A stretch of 64,000 nt of DNA from Xiphydria camelus (GCA_963678675.1 OY783194.1:10756607-10820606), one strand, 5' to 3'. Shown: positions 44,246 through 55,199, counted from the stretch's first letter. Notes: generated by a model from the sequence alone, not told the origin. Made by a program: numbers and translations.

Positions 44246-44476
44246 TGAACTTTCTAGATTTAGAATCGGATTTGGAAACCGAAGAAGTAGTTGTATTGTA
44301 CTCGTTATCGAGGAAAAGAAAAAGAAATAGAAATGCTTACCTAAATGCTAGGAATACTCGGGAGGGAGTTTTTGTTAACCGAGAAAGTTCCAGACAATGT
44401 ATTTAGTGGTTGTTTCCGACTGAACAAAATGGAGTTTAACGAAGTGCACGAGTTAATAAGAAATGATATTACGGGG
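44246..44476 (+). pseudogene. Harbinger-like transposase N-terminal fragment
   Basis: The frame reads LDLESDLETEEVVVLYSL, then RKRKRNRNAYLNARNTREG. It shifts to VPDNVFSGCFRLNKMEFNEV and HELIRNDITGPN, after which LTR-like DNA begins. An F-x-x-x-F-R-x-x-x-x-x-F-x-x-[VL] pattern after an acidic or basic leader is typical of HARBI1-type N-termini. No catalytic part is left. Confidence 0.45.
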
Positions 44477-45190
44477 CCAAATGAGGCGACACGGTGTCGC
44501 GCCTCCGCTAGGAGGACAAAAGAAAGAAACCACTCATCGCCGGTCCAGATGATGATCCCCATATGCCCTTTTCGGTCAGTTCTTTCAAGGGAGTGTTTAA
44601 CCCTCTAAGGATGACGACTACATTTTCGTTACGTTTCAGTCTGTTTACAATTACGACAGTGAGTGGAGATTTTTGGCCCGGCGCTGGCTGTTACTTATTC
44701 GTTATGCTTAGTTTCTAAATTTATCAAAAAACTATTCTTTTTCTGATAAAACATCACTTACATATTGTCGGCTAAATATGTTAACCTGCTAACTCACATG
44801 CAGTCAGATTTTCAGGAGCGAGAACAAAACTGTCTTGATCAATACAAAAGTTCTTATATGACAACGGATTTTAACACAATAGTTGTCAGTATTTGTCTAA
44901 CCTTTTTTTAAATAAAATGTATATAAATTATTTAGTCTAGGTTAGCCATGAAGTTGCCGAGCATCAAAACATCTTAAAATCGTAAGATATGGAGTTGGCA
45001 GGTTAACACATTTAGCCGACGATATGTTAACACCACCAAAATAATCTGATAATAATTTTGTTCCACAAATTGTATGCTTTGAAAAACTTCGTCCTTAAAG
45101 GGATAAGGGCGGATGTGTCTTTCGAGCGCAGATGAAATAAAGAATTCAGAGTTTGCTATACCGTGAGTGCACCGATATCCGTCCATGTAA
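44477..45190 (+). mobile_element. LTR fragment, copy 1, split by a TTAA element
   Basis: GGTGTCGCGCCTCCGCTAGG, AAAGAAACCACTCATC and CATATGCCCTTTT at 44483-44597, and GCGGATGTGTCTTTCG to AAATAAAGAATTCA at about 45107-45150, match the LTR at 55856-56273 in the same order. The 501-bp insert at 44602 separates them at the TTTAA that is intact in copy 2. The right part of the LTR is not preserved. Confidence 0.65.
44602..45102. mobile_element. TTAA-target MITE (piggyBac-like)
   Basis: The inverted ends are CCCTCTAAGGATGACG and CCCTTTAAGGACGAAG. TTAA lies at 44598-44601, with ATAA (one change) at 45103-45106. Subterminal inverted arms TTAACCTGCTAACTC / GAGTTGGCAGGTTAA and TCGGCTAAATATG pair inside. 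Comparison with the unoccupied LTR copy at 55960 shows the empty site TTAA. Confidence 0.8.
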
Positions 45191-45610
45191 GATTTTTTTT
45201 TAGCGGGAAATGTAATATTTCATTACCACGGCCAAATATAGAAAGAAGAGTAAATATAATACAATGATGGATTCTTTCTTATCAATACAAAAATGAAAAA
45301 GTTTGAAAAGGGATTCATAATTCATAATGATTAAATAATACAGTTTTAAAGTGAAGGGTCAAAAGGATCAGTATCCTACCGTCTGTTTTCGCAATAATTT
45401 TAATTTATATTACTATACATTATTCATCGATTTAAACATATTTTAATACGTTTGTTACTTACATTTTATCGTATCCATCTGAACTACTGATCTCCAATCC
45501 TAACCTACTCTTCTAACGAAATGCCATTCAAAGCATGATTTTAGCGCCACGCATCGAAACAAATTAATAAAAATGTTGACTTCGGTAAAACAAATTCTAA
45601 AGAATGATTC
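45191..45610. other. No gene recognised
   Basis: AT-rich spacer with no defined repeat and no coding signal. Confidence 0.4.
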
Positions 45611-45611
45611 T

Positions 45612-46300
45612 ATATACCGCATGTCCTATGGCCAACCGCGCAGGTGAGCTGCGACCTGAATTCTTGACTTCGGCAGTATTTATGGTACAGTTAGAGTGGG
45701 CTTCAGACGAGTGCGCTGCATAAGAACGAAAAGTGTCGACTGCTCTTCTAATAGCTGTCAATTCGGGACATCGAAGCGTTTCGTGTAACCTCAAAATCGT
45801 AAAGTTTTGAATTAGTAGTGAATAATTTGTAGAAGTGATGAGAAATAATCATAAATAATCTTCCGAATTGACACCTTAGGTATCGCTCACGCCACTTCGT
45901 AAAACTACTTCCTAGACACGCGCGGTGCTAGCGCGGAAATAATTTCTGAAACAAATAGGCATGTGAGGCGTGTAATTCGGTTGGACATCGAAAAAACCCG
46001 AATGATTGTTAACTCTCACTTCTGAACATTACTTACCATTTATTCAAAGATTCACGATTTCGAGCTTAGACTTCGATCTCCCGAATTGATAGCCATCGGG
46101 AGATCAGACGTTTCACACTTTTCGTAAGAACGCAGCGTAAGAGCGAAAAGCGTCGTCTGATTTCACGATGGCTGTCAATTCGGAAGATTATTTATGATTA
46201 TTTCTCATCACTTCTACAAATTATTCACTACTAACTCAAAACTTTACGATTTTGAGGTTACATGAAACGCTTCGATCTCCCGAATTGACAGCTATTGACA
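45612..46300. mobile_element. Damaged palindromic element, TCTCCCGAATTGACAG family
   Basis: The left end TATATACCGCATGTCC is the same type as 26384. The core TGTCAATTCGGGACATCGAA and its inverted copies recur at 45755, 46085, 46175 and 46275 along with TTTCATGTAACCTCAAAATC-like sequence. The right end is lost near 46300, where unrelated GC-richer sequence begins. Confidence 0.6.
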
Positions 46301-46899
46301 TTCCTTGTGAGAACCCCTGTATCGTAACACATTTGCGTGTGCCTGCCATGACGGCTTGGACGCCTTCATCTAGGGATTTTGCCGGAAAAATAAACAATAA
46401 AAAAAACCGTTGCCCGCCGTCACCGCGTGGAGGTACCCTGGGTGCAGGCACACCACACATATTCGCTGTATCAAATTTACAACGATGAGCTCCAATTCAC
46501 TTGAATTGAGAGATCACGTGACTGGATTTCAAAATTTATTTTGCGGTACGAGAATAGATTTATTTTCGCTCGGAACTGAGTGAGTTGATGCATGGAAAAA
46601 AAAACTTGGCAGATCTCCAAACAGACCTCCGCGTCTTTTAAACGTCAAAGACGTGTACCGCTCAACGGATCATTCGGTCATGGATGCCGATCTGCGGTAA
46701 TGCATTGAAGACACGAGAGAGCTAGGGAACCGCCATAGGCGACAGCCTTCCGACTGACCGCTCCGTCACGGCCTCTCTTCCTACAGACCCGAGCCGGCGC
46801 GATCGAAGCTCCGCTATCCACTCCACGTGCGACCCGGCGCCCTATGAGTGGAAACACCTCGACCGGCACTCCCATGGAGGGGGTCAGCTTGGACTTTAG
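46301..46899. other. No gene; GC-richer unique sequence
   Basis: 46320-46480 and 46680-46870 are clearly more GC-rich than the surroundings and carry short ORFs on both strands without recognisable motifs. Their origin is not apparent. Confidence 0.3.
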
Positions 46900-47311
46900 A
46901 TTAGAACATTTTTGCTAGATTTGACCTTGAAATGACCTTGGGGGTTATGTTATCAACAAAATTGAATACATATCTAGACGTGAAATTTCCCGTTCTTTCA
47001 GAATCTGCAGTCAAAAATTCATTTTTGGCAGAATAAATACATTTGACCTTGAAATGACCTTGAATTTGACCTTGTCGGATCAAACGGACATCGGATTTGG
47101 ATTCAGCGACCTCAAAAATATATAGGAATAATAATTTGAATCGATTTGACTATTTTTCCAGGATTTAACCTTGAAATGACCTTGAACGTGACGTGATGGA
47201 GACAAACGGATACCGGATTCGGATTCAGCAACCTCAAAAACATAAAGATATACTGGTCTGGTTCCGGGAACAGGAGCTTTTTTTTTGTGTGCTTGTGTTA
47301 TTGATCTGTTA
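46900..47311. mobile_element. Truncated Harbinger-like MITE end
   Basis: GACCTTGAAATGACCTTG occurs three times (46922, 47042, 47167). The sequence from 47190 to 47308 (ACGTGATGGAGACAAACGG, GGTTCCGGGAACAGG, then TTTTTTTTTGTGTGCTTGTG) matches the right half of the element at 21366-22254 and ends at TTA (47309). The left end is missing. Confidence 0.65.
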
Positions 47312-47429
47312 CTTCTGTTACAATAGCAGTGTTACGTGTCATTGCGATGTTAGATTCTACGAAAGTTACAATGGGCCGATGATAACTAAAATATGTGACG
47401 AACGTTTTAGATATAATGTTTTCAAGCTA

Positions 47430-48443
47430 TCTTGAAAACACTGCATCTATGGTCGTTCCATACCTCGTTGTAGGATCTTTCGCATGGTTGTTCATAACCA
47501 ACTGAAACTCGTTTTGAAGGAAATTAGTGAGAGGTAATGATGCTTCATCGGCAAATTTTACATTAAAATCTGCTAAAATTAATGGAAGTTTATGGTAATT
47601 GTCTTGTAATATCGCTGAACCTGCTTGATTGTAAACAACTAAGCGTCAGTGTATACATTTTATGATATTTTCCATTTTTGTATTTGGAGAGATATACAAA
47701 ACAATCATAATGAGTTCCCTTCCGTCGTCCATCACAGTTTGTGTAGCACATAAATCGCCAACAGCTGATTGACCAACATCAACTTCCCTTGTATTTCTTA
47801 TTCGAAGGTCCATGTGAGATGTAGTAACATTTAATGTATCCATATTCTGATAGATATAGCTACCCCAGCAGCTGTAACGTTTTGTCGTTTGAATGTAGCA
47901 ATGCAATCAAAGTTGGGTATCTCAACGTTTTCTTTCTGAGGAAGCCATGTTTCACATAGTAATAAGAAGTCACTGTTCTCGACAACAGAATTGATTACAT
48001 CTGAAGCATATTTCCTGAGATTTTAACAGTTGACAGTGTATGAATATCGACAATCCCTCCCTTGGCTTTATGAAATCTGTGATTAGCCCTTGCAGTGTTG
48101 GGACTCTGTTTAACGATAATCTTTGAAATTCTTGTTGCAAAGATAAAACCGATGGATCAGTTCTTTTACCATGATAAAATTTCAAATCATTATTCCGTGT
48201 ACATATATGCAAACCTTCAATTCTCGTTACTCGCGATAGAGCTACATACAACAATTGGACAGAATGAGTTTTGTTATACTCATAAACTATTTCGTCATAT
48301 GTTCCTCTTTGAGACTTGTGAATAGTCATAACGCATCCAGGTATCAAAGGAAAATGATTTCTTTTCGCCACGATCGTTTTATTATGAGTGAGGGTTACGC
48401 TTGAAGTTCTACATACGTGTAATGGGAACAGCACGTTTATCAA
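47430..48443 (-). pseudogene. Helentron helicase-endonuclease fragment, copy 2
   Basis: It starts with helicase C-terminal motifs (KTIVAKRNHFPLIPGCVMTI, HKSQRGTYDEIVYEY, LLYVALSRVTRIEGL). In the same ORF comes the start of the endonuclease (FIKPREGLSIFIHCQLLKSQ). It shifts into QSAVGDLCATQTVMDD and VLYISPNTKMENII, then after a stop reads LADFNVKFADEASL and TTRYGTTIDAVFSR down to about 47430. It is colinear with copy 1 (33584-34874) but diverged and independently broken. Helicase motifs I-IV and the HUH domain are absent. Confidence 0.8.
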
Positions 48444-48599
48444 TATTGTGTTCAGTTATGTACACAGCTGCGTTTCTTTTCGCTTTCATTCCAGTTTTTC
48501 TTCTGAAAAGCCGTCGTTTCACTGCGCGTCGTAAAATGCGTAAGTCAGGCTTGGGCAAAACAGAGAAGACCATAGAACACACAAAGTGGCGTCACCTTA

Positions 48600-48949
48600 G
48601 GCCTAACTCAGACGGTACGACTTTCCTGTGAACGTTTTTTCGCACTGCTGTCGAGAGTAGCGGAAACGCGGCAAATCAGCATGAAGTCGCAATAAAGCAC
48701 TCAGACGGTGCGACTCGTCGACGACAGTCGTCTCCGTTTAGGCCTAACTCAGACGGTGCGACTTTCCTGCGACCGTTTTGTCGCACTGCTGTCGAGAGTA
48801 GTGGAAACGCGGCAAATCAGCATGGAGTCGCAATAAAGCACTCAGACTGTGCGACTCGTCGACGACAGTCGTCTCCGTTTACTCTCTATAGAGTGCGACC
48901 GTTTTGTCGTACTGCTGTCGCAGGAAAGTCGCACCGTCTGAGTTAGGCC
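48600..48949. mobile_element. 350-bp Harbinger-like MITE with internal tandem duplication
   Basis: TTA lies at 48597-48599 and 48950-48952. The inverted ends are GGCCTAACTCAGACGGTACG and GGCCTAACTCAGACGGTGCG. The left 141 bp is duplicated in tandem (second copy from 48741). The motif CTCAGACGGTGCGACT recurs five times, in both orientations. No coding content is present. Confidence 0.85.
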
Positions 48950-49094
48950 TTACCAGAGAGCCTCTCGTCCCAAGCCGTTTGACCTGTCAGGAGATGCGCA
49001 AGCAAACCTTGCGCAGAGTAGAGTGGGAGGAACGTACATAGACGCACACACAGGCAAGCGTCGCCTGAATCGAGGTGACGTCTCGATCTCACTG

Positions 49095-49465
49095 ATCTCT
49101 ACAATACTCCCTCTCTCTATACTGGATAGACTATCCTTCGGCTGACCTGAAGAAAATTGAAGCATCGCCAGCGCCTTCTTGCAGGAGGTCACCGTACTAA
49201 AGATTGTAATTCTGCGCTTATGCGAGTTTCGTAGTAGAGAGAGGGAAATGGAAATTTATAGCCAATCCTCGCTGCCTAACTTTAAATTTAGCCAATCCCC
49301 ACTGCCTAACTTTAAAACCGCGCAGACGTATTAGGAAGATATCTAGTACTGTGACCGTCCACGGGACGCGCTGGGACATGCTAACCGAGCACTCAGCGTG
49401 TTGAAGGTATAGGGATAGTCTATCCAGTATAGAGAGAGGGAGTGTTGTAGAGATCAGTGCTCGGT
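49095..49465. repeat. Inverted repeat, unknown element
   Basis: The arm GATCTCTACAATACTCCCTC plus TCTCTATACTGGATAGACTA (49095-49138) faces its complement at 49410-49463. The interior has a direct repeat of AGCCAATCCYCRCTGCCTAA at 49260 and 49290. There is no ORF. Confidence 0.6.
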
Positions 49466-49504
49466 CTCCTTCGCTTTCACCCCATATGCAACGCGGCTAA
49501 AGAT

Positions 49505-49890
49505 GTTTCACATCCAAATACGCCTTGCATTCTACCTCGAAGGTGGTGGGGAAAGAAACGCATGACTATTGCAGTACTATTTCATTATGTTGACTCTTTG
49601 TGCGGCGTATAACGTGGAAATGGTAGCTCCTACGTGGAAAATATAAAGAACCTTTTTTTTTTGTAGAGTATTTTCTTACCGGCAACTTCTGTAACTACAA
49701 AAATTATCGTTCGACCAATAGCAAGCGAAATAATAACGAGAAAGCAATTGTTGACCTTTGACCCCCGTATAACTTGAAGCGTACACGATATTGATGGGGA
49801 CTTTTTACACGTTATTTATAATGCTTAAATGAAGGTGTATGCAAAAATCCAGCTTGCTGCGAATTTTTGAGAAGTGAACGTAATTACTGG
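49505..49890 (+). repeat. Solo arm of the 13.5-15.4 kb element
   Basis: GCATTCTACCTCGAAGGTGG, CTTTGTGCGGCGTATAACG, TTTGACCCCCGTATA and TGCATACACC (in complement) match the terminal arms at 13509-13900 and 15100-15440, ending in ATTACTGGGTAATAA. The partner arm is not seen. Confidence 0.7.
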
Positions 49891-50009
49891 GTAATAATTT
49901 TTGTTCTCAAAGGGGGCTCATTCTCAAATCGTTTCCATATGGAACATTCGCACAACGTTCATGAACGTTTGAGATCGTTCGCATGGGACGACATATGAAC
50001 GAGATCAGA

Positions 50010-50385
50010 ATTATAAAAATGTCTATCGATTAGTCGGTTTGTATAGATAAAAAGGAATTTTTGGAAAATGTTTAGCCCATTCTTTCGGTAGCCGAGATAA
50101 GGTAAAAAGACTTTCTACAAAAAAATTAATCTCGGCTAGTAATGAATGAATCTTTATAAAAAAAAACTGCGTATAGAGGGATTGCAAAGACAACCAAGAA
50201 AAATTATTTTAGATTATTTAGGGCATACCCGATTTTTAAAAATTCCCAAAGTTTTCAAATTGTTATCATAGTTATCGCTATAGCGTTGGCGATATAAAAA
50301 TTATGTAATAACGTTTCATTTTGGTTGAAAAATTTTCCAGATTTTTAAAAATTTTTACAAATGGTGGGCGATCACTTAACAAAGA
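50010..50385. repeat. Interspersed repeat, copy 2 of 2
   Basis: Colinear with 28540-28940 (CGTATAGAGGGATT, CAAATTGTTATCATAG, GGTGGGCGATCACTTAA). Both copies end near a GTGGGCGAT motif. Confidence 0.65.
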
Positions 50386-50479
50386 GTAGGTATCTAACAA
50401 GAGGAGACAGCCGGCGAAACATCAAAGGGAGAGGCTCTTGTCACAGAGTACCAGAGGCGACACTCCATAAAATCCCTTT

Positions 50480-50568
50480 GATATTTGCCGCCGATGCATT
50501 GAATACAAAATAGAAGTGCATTTGAAACAGGTGAAAATGACGAACAGCTACTTTATTTGTCAAAACTG

Positions 50569-50602
<34 letters not shown>

Positions 50603-51252
50603 GAATGTTGTCAAAGTCGGCCTTTTGCGATATTTTAGCTTATAAAACTAGTTTCAACTATCTGCAAGCGTGGTAAAACTTCTATTGGTAACAGCAAACT
50701 TTTCGTGACAACACCGAGTTTGAAGCGTGAAAGTAAAACGTGTTGTGCATTCAGTGGCTTGGGAAATACGAACAAAGTTCCAGTATCAGTGAATACGGTA
50801 TCAGGACTTGAAGCTAAAACATGCAATCGTCAAGGTAAGCAAATACGAGCAAGTGTGTCATATGGTTATCCTTTAGGAATAAACCAAGAGGATAATTCAG
50901 TTTAAAAACCCGTTTGGTTGTGGTGTAATGCGATGTGGCCCTGGTGCTTATCGTCAAGGTTGGACCATTTGTGTATTCAAGGTCGGCCCACCGTAATTTT
51001 TTTTTTCAGGGTAATAGCAACGCTCCGTCATTTTTTGATGCTATGGAACATTAAGAAAGTGAAATATGATTTTATAAAGCATGTGTTCGGATGAAAACGA
51101 GTACTTTGCCTCATCTGTTTGGAAGCGATGCCTCATCGCTTGAATAGTAACAATTCCGTTGCGTGCATTGAATGCAAAAGAGAAGTGCATTTGAAGTGCG
51201 CGAAAATGACGACCAGCTACTTCATATGTCAAAACTGCGATTCGGAATAATT
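50480..51252 (+). pseudogene. Duplicated PHD-finger-like transposon tail
   Basis: The segment at 51159-51252 reads CIECKREVHLKCAKM, TTSYFICQNCDSE and a stop. The spacing C-x2-C-x4-H-x2-C...C-x2-C is that of a truncated PHD/FYVE-like zinc finger at a protein C-terminus. A degraded copy at 50486-50575 reads CRRCIEYKIEVHLKQ, NSYFICQNCD and runs into an AT microsatellite. Between them, 50690-50905 is open (FVTTPSLKRESKTCCAFSGL, TKVPVSVN-like), with no known domain. I infer the ends of one or two copies of an unidentified element gene; a Tc1/pogo-type tail is possible. Confidence 0.4.
50571..50599. repeat. (AT)n microsatellite
   Basis: About 14 uninterrupted AT units. Confidence 0.95.
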
Positions 51253-53037
51253 TAGCGCCTATATTTCGTCGATTTTCAGTGGTTGGCCAACCTAGACAGC
51301 ACTGGTCAACCTTGACAGTATTTCTAATTTTTTAAAAATACCTATTACTTTAATTTTTCATCCAATCAATTCGTAATATCTCGGAAAAATTTTCTTTTTT
51401 CCGAACCTTTCTAAGATTGCGCAGTAATTATAAGAATTCTTTTTTACATGAAAATTATGGGCAAAAGTCAAGAAGATCAGCAGAAAATGGAAGTAAAATA
51501 ACAAATATAAAAATGCGACACGGTGACATCGAAGTAGATAACAGGTAGACAACCTGGAATATTCAAAGAAACTACGATAGGCAAACTGTATACCGTGCAT
51601 CCAAATCAAGATGAATGCTTCTTTCTTCGCATGCTGTTGGTAAATGTGCCCGGTCCAATGTCTTTCCAGCAAATGAGAATTGTCAATGGCGTTACACATG
51701 CCACTTTCCGCAGTGCATGTCAAGCTCTGGATTTATTGAAGAACGACCGACACTGGGATGTATGCATTAACGACGCGTGCCATACGTCACATCCAAATCA
51801 AATTCGTGCATTGTTTGCAGTCATATTGGCCGCCTGCTTTCCTTCATCTCCAACAGAGTTATGGGAAAAATATAAATCGCACATGTGTGTGGCTGAAGAT
51901 ATTTCCCGTAGAATATGCCAGGAAAATTCAAACGTGAACACGGATTTCACAGCAGAAATCTACAACGAAGCGTTGATAATGATTGAAGATTTGTGTTTAC
52001 AAATCGCGAACAAAGTTCTCAATCAATTGGGAATGCCATCACCGAATCGATCTACTGCTGCTTTGTTCGATGTAGAATTGCGTCGTGAATAAAATTACAA
52101 CGCTGGTTATCTTTTGTCGTATGTGGAATCAAATATTCCTAAGCTAACTCTTGAGCAAAAAGGTATTTACGATAAAACAATGAAAACTGTCAATAACGGG
52201 GTTGGAGAAATCTTCTTCTTAGATGCGCCAGGAGGAACTGGTAAAACGTTCATAATTACATTGATTCTGGAAGCAATTAGATCCCAAAATGACATAGCCT
52301 TAGCTCTTGCATCATCCAGAATAGCTGCGACATTGCTACCAGGTGGAAGAACTGCTTATTCCGCTTGGAAATTGCCATTGAACATGCAATTAATTGAAAT
52401 TCCCACGTGCAACATTTCAAAAGCATCCAGCATGGGAAAAGTATTGCAGAAATGCAAACTTATTGTTTGGGATGAATGCACAATGGCGCACAAAAAATCG
52501 CTCGAGGCTCTTGATCGATCATTGAAAGATTTACGTGGAAACATCAGACCATTTGGGAACGCATTAATATTGCTGGCAGATTTAAGGCAAACATTACCTG
52601 TAATTACCTTGATCGACACCAGTGGACGAAATAAATGCTTGCATGAAATGCTCTACTTTGTGGCGACACGTAAAGACGTTAAAATTGACTACAAACGCGT
52701 GTCCAGCTGCAAAATGATCGATCAGCTGAGATATTCTCACATCAATTGCTGGAAATTGGGAATGGAAAGGTGCCGGCTGATCTGACCTCAGGACGAATTT
52801 CATTGCCTCATAACTTCTGCAATTTAGTTACATCAAAAGAAGAATTGGTTGAAAAAATATTTCCAAATATTCAAACCAATTGTAAGAATCACGATTGGCT
52901 GAGTGAACGAGCTATTCTTGCGACCAAGAACAAAGATGTCTACGCACTTAACATTATTATTCAGTGTAACATTCAAAGCGAGGCAGTCACATACAAGTCC
53001 ATCGACACTGTTGTTGAAGCAGATGAAGCGGTTAATT

Positions 53038-53186
53038 GTGCCCATAATTATGAAAGTGGTCTAAGTCAAAATTTAAAAAAAAATGAGTTTATCAGTTATT
53101 TCACACCACATTATTTTAAACTAAATTAATAACTGATACTCAATTTTTTTAATGTTGACTTAGACCACTTTCATAATTATGGACAC
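53038..53186. mobile_element. 149-bp hairpin MITE with AATT duplication
   Basis: Inverted ends begin GTGCCCATAATTATGAAAGT and GTGTCCATAATTATGAAAGT, then GGTCTAAGTCAA. AATT lies at 53034-53037 and 53187-53190. Deleting the insert plus one AATT restores the helicase frame (A-V-N-Y-P-T-E-F), so the boundaries are exact. A 4-bp AATT duplication is unusual. Confidence 0.88.
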
Positions 53187-53669
53187 AATTATCCAACAGA
53201 ATTTTTGAATCCACTCGATCTACCACGGATGCCACAGCATGTACTGCAGTTGAAAATCGGCGTACCAATTATCATGTTGCGAAATATCAACCAGCCAAAG
53301 CTTTACAATGGCATGCGGCTTGCAGTAAAAAAATTAATAAGTTACGTCGTAGAAGCAACAATCTTGACAGGACCTTTCAAAGGTGAAGATGTCTTCATCC
53401 CTCGCATTCCTATAATTCCAACGGATATGCCATTTCAATTTAAGAGATTGCAGTTCCCTATTCGATTGGCGTTTGCCATCACCATCAACAAAGCTCAGGG
53501 CCAATCTTTAAAATTGTTCGGTTTAGATCTAAACACGGATTGCTTCTCACATGGACAATTATATGTTGCGTGTTCTAGAGTTGGAAAACCAGACAATCTC
53601 TATATTTGCACAGAAAATGGAACAACAAAAATATTGTATACCCACAAGCATTATAAAATTAAACATATG

Positions 53670-53788
53670 AGGAGCACAGTTCCAAAACTCATTTAGTCCA
53701 TTCGCAGTTTGTCTTATAATCGCTAAACTATTAGCAATTATAGGACAAACTGCGAATGGACTAAACGAGTTTTGGAACTGTGCTCCTC
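53670..53788. repeat. Foldback at the Helitron helicase stop
   Basis: The arms AGGAGCACAGTTCCAAAACT and CATTCGCAGTTTGTC face their complements around a short TAAACTATTA loop. The left arm overlaps the last helicase codons and the stop at 53694-53696. This could be a local inverted duplication of the gene end. Confidence 0.7.
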
Positions 53789-53871
53789 GTATTAAAAACG
53801 TACGCTTTCTCTTTTCTTTCTTTTACATTTAACCAGACTGAGCCACAGCAACGCGTGGTAGAATTTATTAA

Positions 53872-54110
53872 CACTAGAACTACCGAATGGTCGCGCTTTA
53901 TAAGGCGGTCGTTTTGGCGGGTGATTATCTCGATATCCGTGGATTTTTCGTCCACACTGCTATAGAATTTTTTGTAGACCGAAATGTGCTCTACAAAAAA
54001 GTATTCTACCAATTTTGACGAAAACCTCACGGGTTACGAAATAATTGAGGTTGAATGGAACTCTGAATAAGACACCGGTCAACTTGACCGGTTGCGCAGC
54101 GAACTACCCT
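53872..54110. mobile_element. piggyBac-like MITE fragment (CACTAG end)
   Basis: TTAA at 53868-53871 is followed by CACTAGAACTACCG. The body (CTACAAAAAAGTATT, AACCTCACGGGTTAC, GGAACTCTGAATAAG, then a perfect CCGGTCAACTTGACCGG palindrome) matches 3950-4077, where the opposite end CCTAGTG|TTAA is intact. The right end here is decayed. It inserted just beyond the Helitron hairpin. Confidence 0.6.
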
Positions 54111-54414
54111 ATTCTATTTTATTATATATCACATTTTTATAGGAATAAACCGTGGTTCTAGAATAAAGTAATTATCAAAAATTATAAAAGATTTCATAAT
54201 GAATTTTCTTTAAAATGTATTCATAAATAAAATGATATTTATAAATGTAATGATTCGTTTATTGAGCAAAACGTTCAAATAATATTATACCCTTTTCCAA
54301 TTCAATCGTATATTACTTTTTTATGCCAATAAACTGTGGTTCTAGAATGAAATAATTATAAAAATTTCTAAAAGATTTATTATTTCCAATCTGTAGGTAC
54401 GATAAGCATATACC

Positions 54415-55105
54415 GCCGTTCCGGTGGAATATCGACGTAACTGCAAGTCGATATTCCAACGGAACGGCGATATTTGAGCATCATCAACAAAGATCAGGGC
54501 CAATCTTTAGAATTATGCGGTTTAGATCTATAGATACGGATTGCTCATCAGATGGAAAATTAAATTTTTATAGTTGACGTGGACGTGGATAGTTACATTT
54601 TTATTTATACAGGGTGATTCGAAATGGGCGCACTTCCTCTCGTAGAGAGATTTTTCGCAAAAAACTGAACCGAAAGTTCCTGTACAAAATTTGTGTGCTC
54701 CGCCTAGTTTACAAGATAATCCAGTTCGAAAATATCCAATCCAAAGTCAGATTCAAGGGACAACCAGGGCCGTGATAACTGGGGTCAACTTCATAAGACA
54801 GACAGACAAATTATGTATCGCGATAAAGTCGAATGCGAAACAGATAGGACTAACAATAGAATGCTTACTCACTAATCTTATGAAGTTGGCCCCAGTTATC
54901 ACGGCCCTGGTTGTCCCTTGAATCTGACTTTGGATTGGATATTTTCGAACTGGATTATCTTGTAAACTAGGCGGAGCACAAAAATTTTGTACAGGAACTT
55001 TCGGTTCAGTTTTTTGCGAAGAATCTCTCTACGAGAGGAAGTGCGCCCATTTCGAATCACCCTGAGACATACTGAGCCACAGCAGTGTTGCAGGGTACAG
55101 CTAGT
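54415..55105 (+). pseudogene. Second Helitron 3' fragment
   Basis: At 54482-54580 a damaged copy of helicase motif V reads INKDQGQSLELCGLDL and then decays. After the MITE at 54610-55064 comes GAGCCACAGCAGTGTTGCAG with GTACAGCTAG at 55088-55099, the expected Helitron 3' end (hairpin followed by CTAG). An inverted repeat at 54417-54470 (CCGTTCCGGTGGAATATCGA and its complement) precedes it. Confidence 0.65.
54610..55064. mobile_element. 455-bp palindromic MITE (mariner-like ends)
   Basis: The ends are CAGGGTGATTCGAAATGGGC and its complement, with TA on the left (54608-54609) and AG on the right. Arms of about 170 bp (TCCAGTTCGAAAATATCCAA, CAACCAGGGCCGTGATAACT) surround a short unique loop. Inserted in the Helitron remnant. 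Confidence 0.8.
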
Positions 55106-55199
55106 AGTAAAAAAAAGAACAAAACGCGTGGCCGCACGCGCGGAAGAAGGGAAACTTCGATACTGATGAGTAGAAAAGAAAACAACACAAGTAATGAAC

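Larger units (their letters stand above)
51540..53860 (+). pseudogene. Helitron helicase, 5'-truncated and broken
   Basis: After a decayed start (PGIFKETTIGKLYTVHPNQD) the ORF 51595-52092 is the linker typical of Helitrons (ECFFLRMLLVNVPGPMSFQQ). The next frame (52114-52785) has the PIF1 helicase Walker A, DAPGGTGKTFIITL, motif II in LIVWDECTMAHKKSL, and motif III-like LADLRQTLPVI, where the usual Gly-Asp-Phe is reduced. It continues in 52746-53037 (LPHNFCNLVTSKEEL, HDWLSERAILATKNKDV). The 149-bp MITE at 53038 interrupts it, and it resumes at 53187-53696 ([49 protein letters not shown]). A terminal-type hairpin GCCACAGCAACGCGTGG lies at 53842-53858, and the element breaks just after it. The HUH replicase half is missing, so the copy is non-autonomous. 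Confidence 0.9.
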
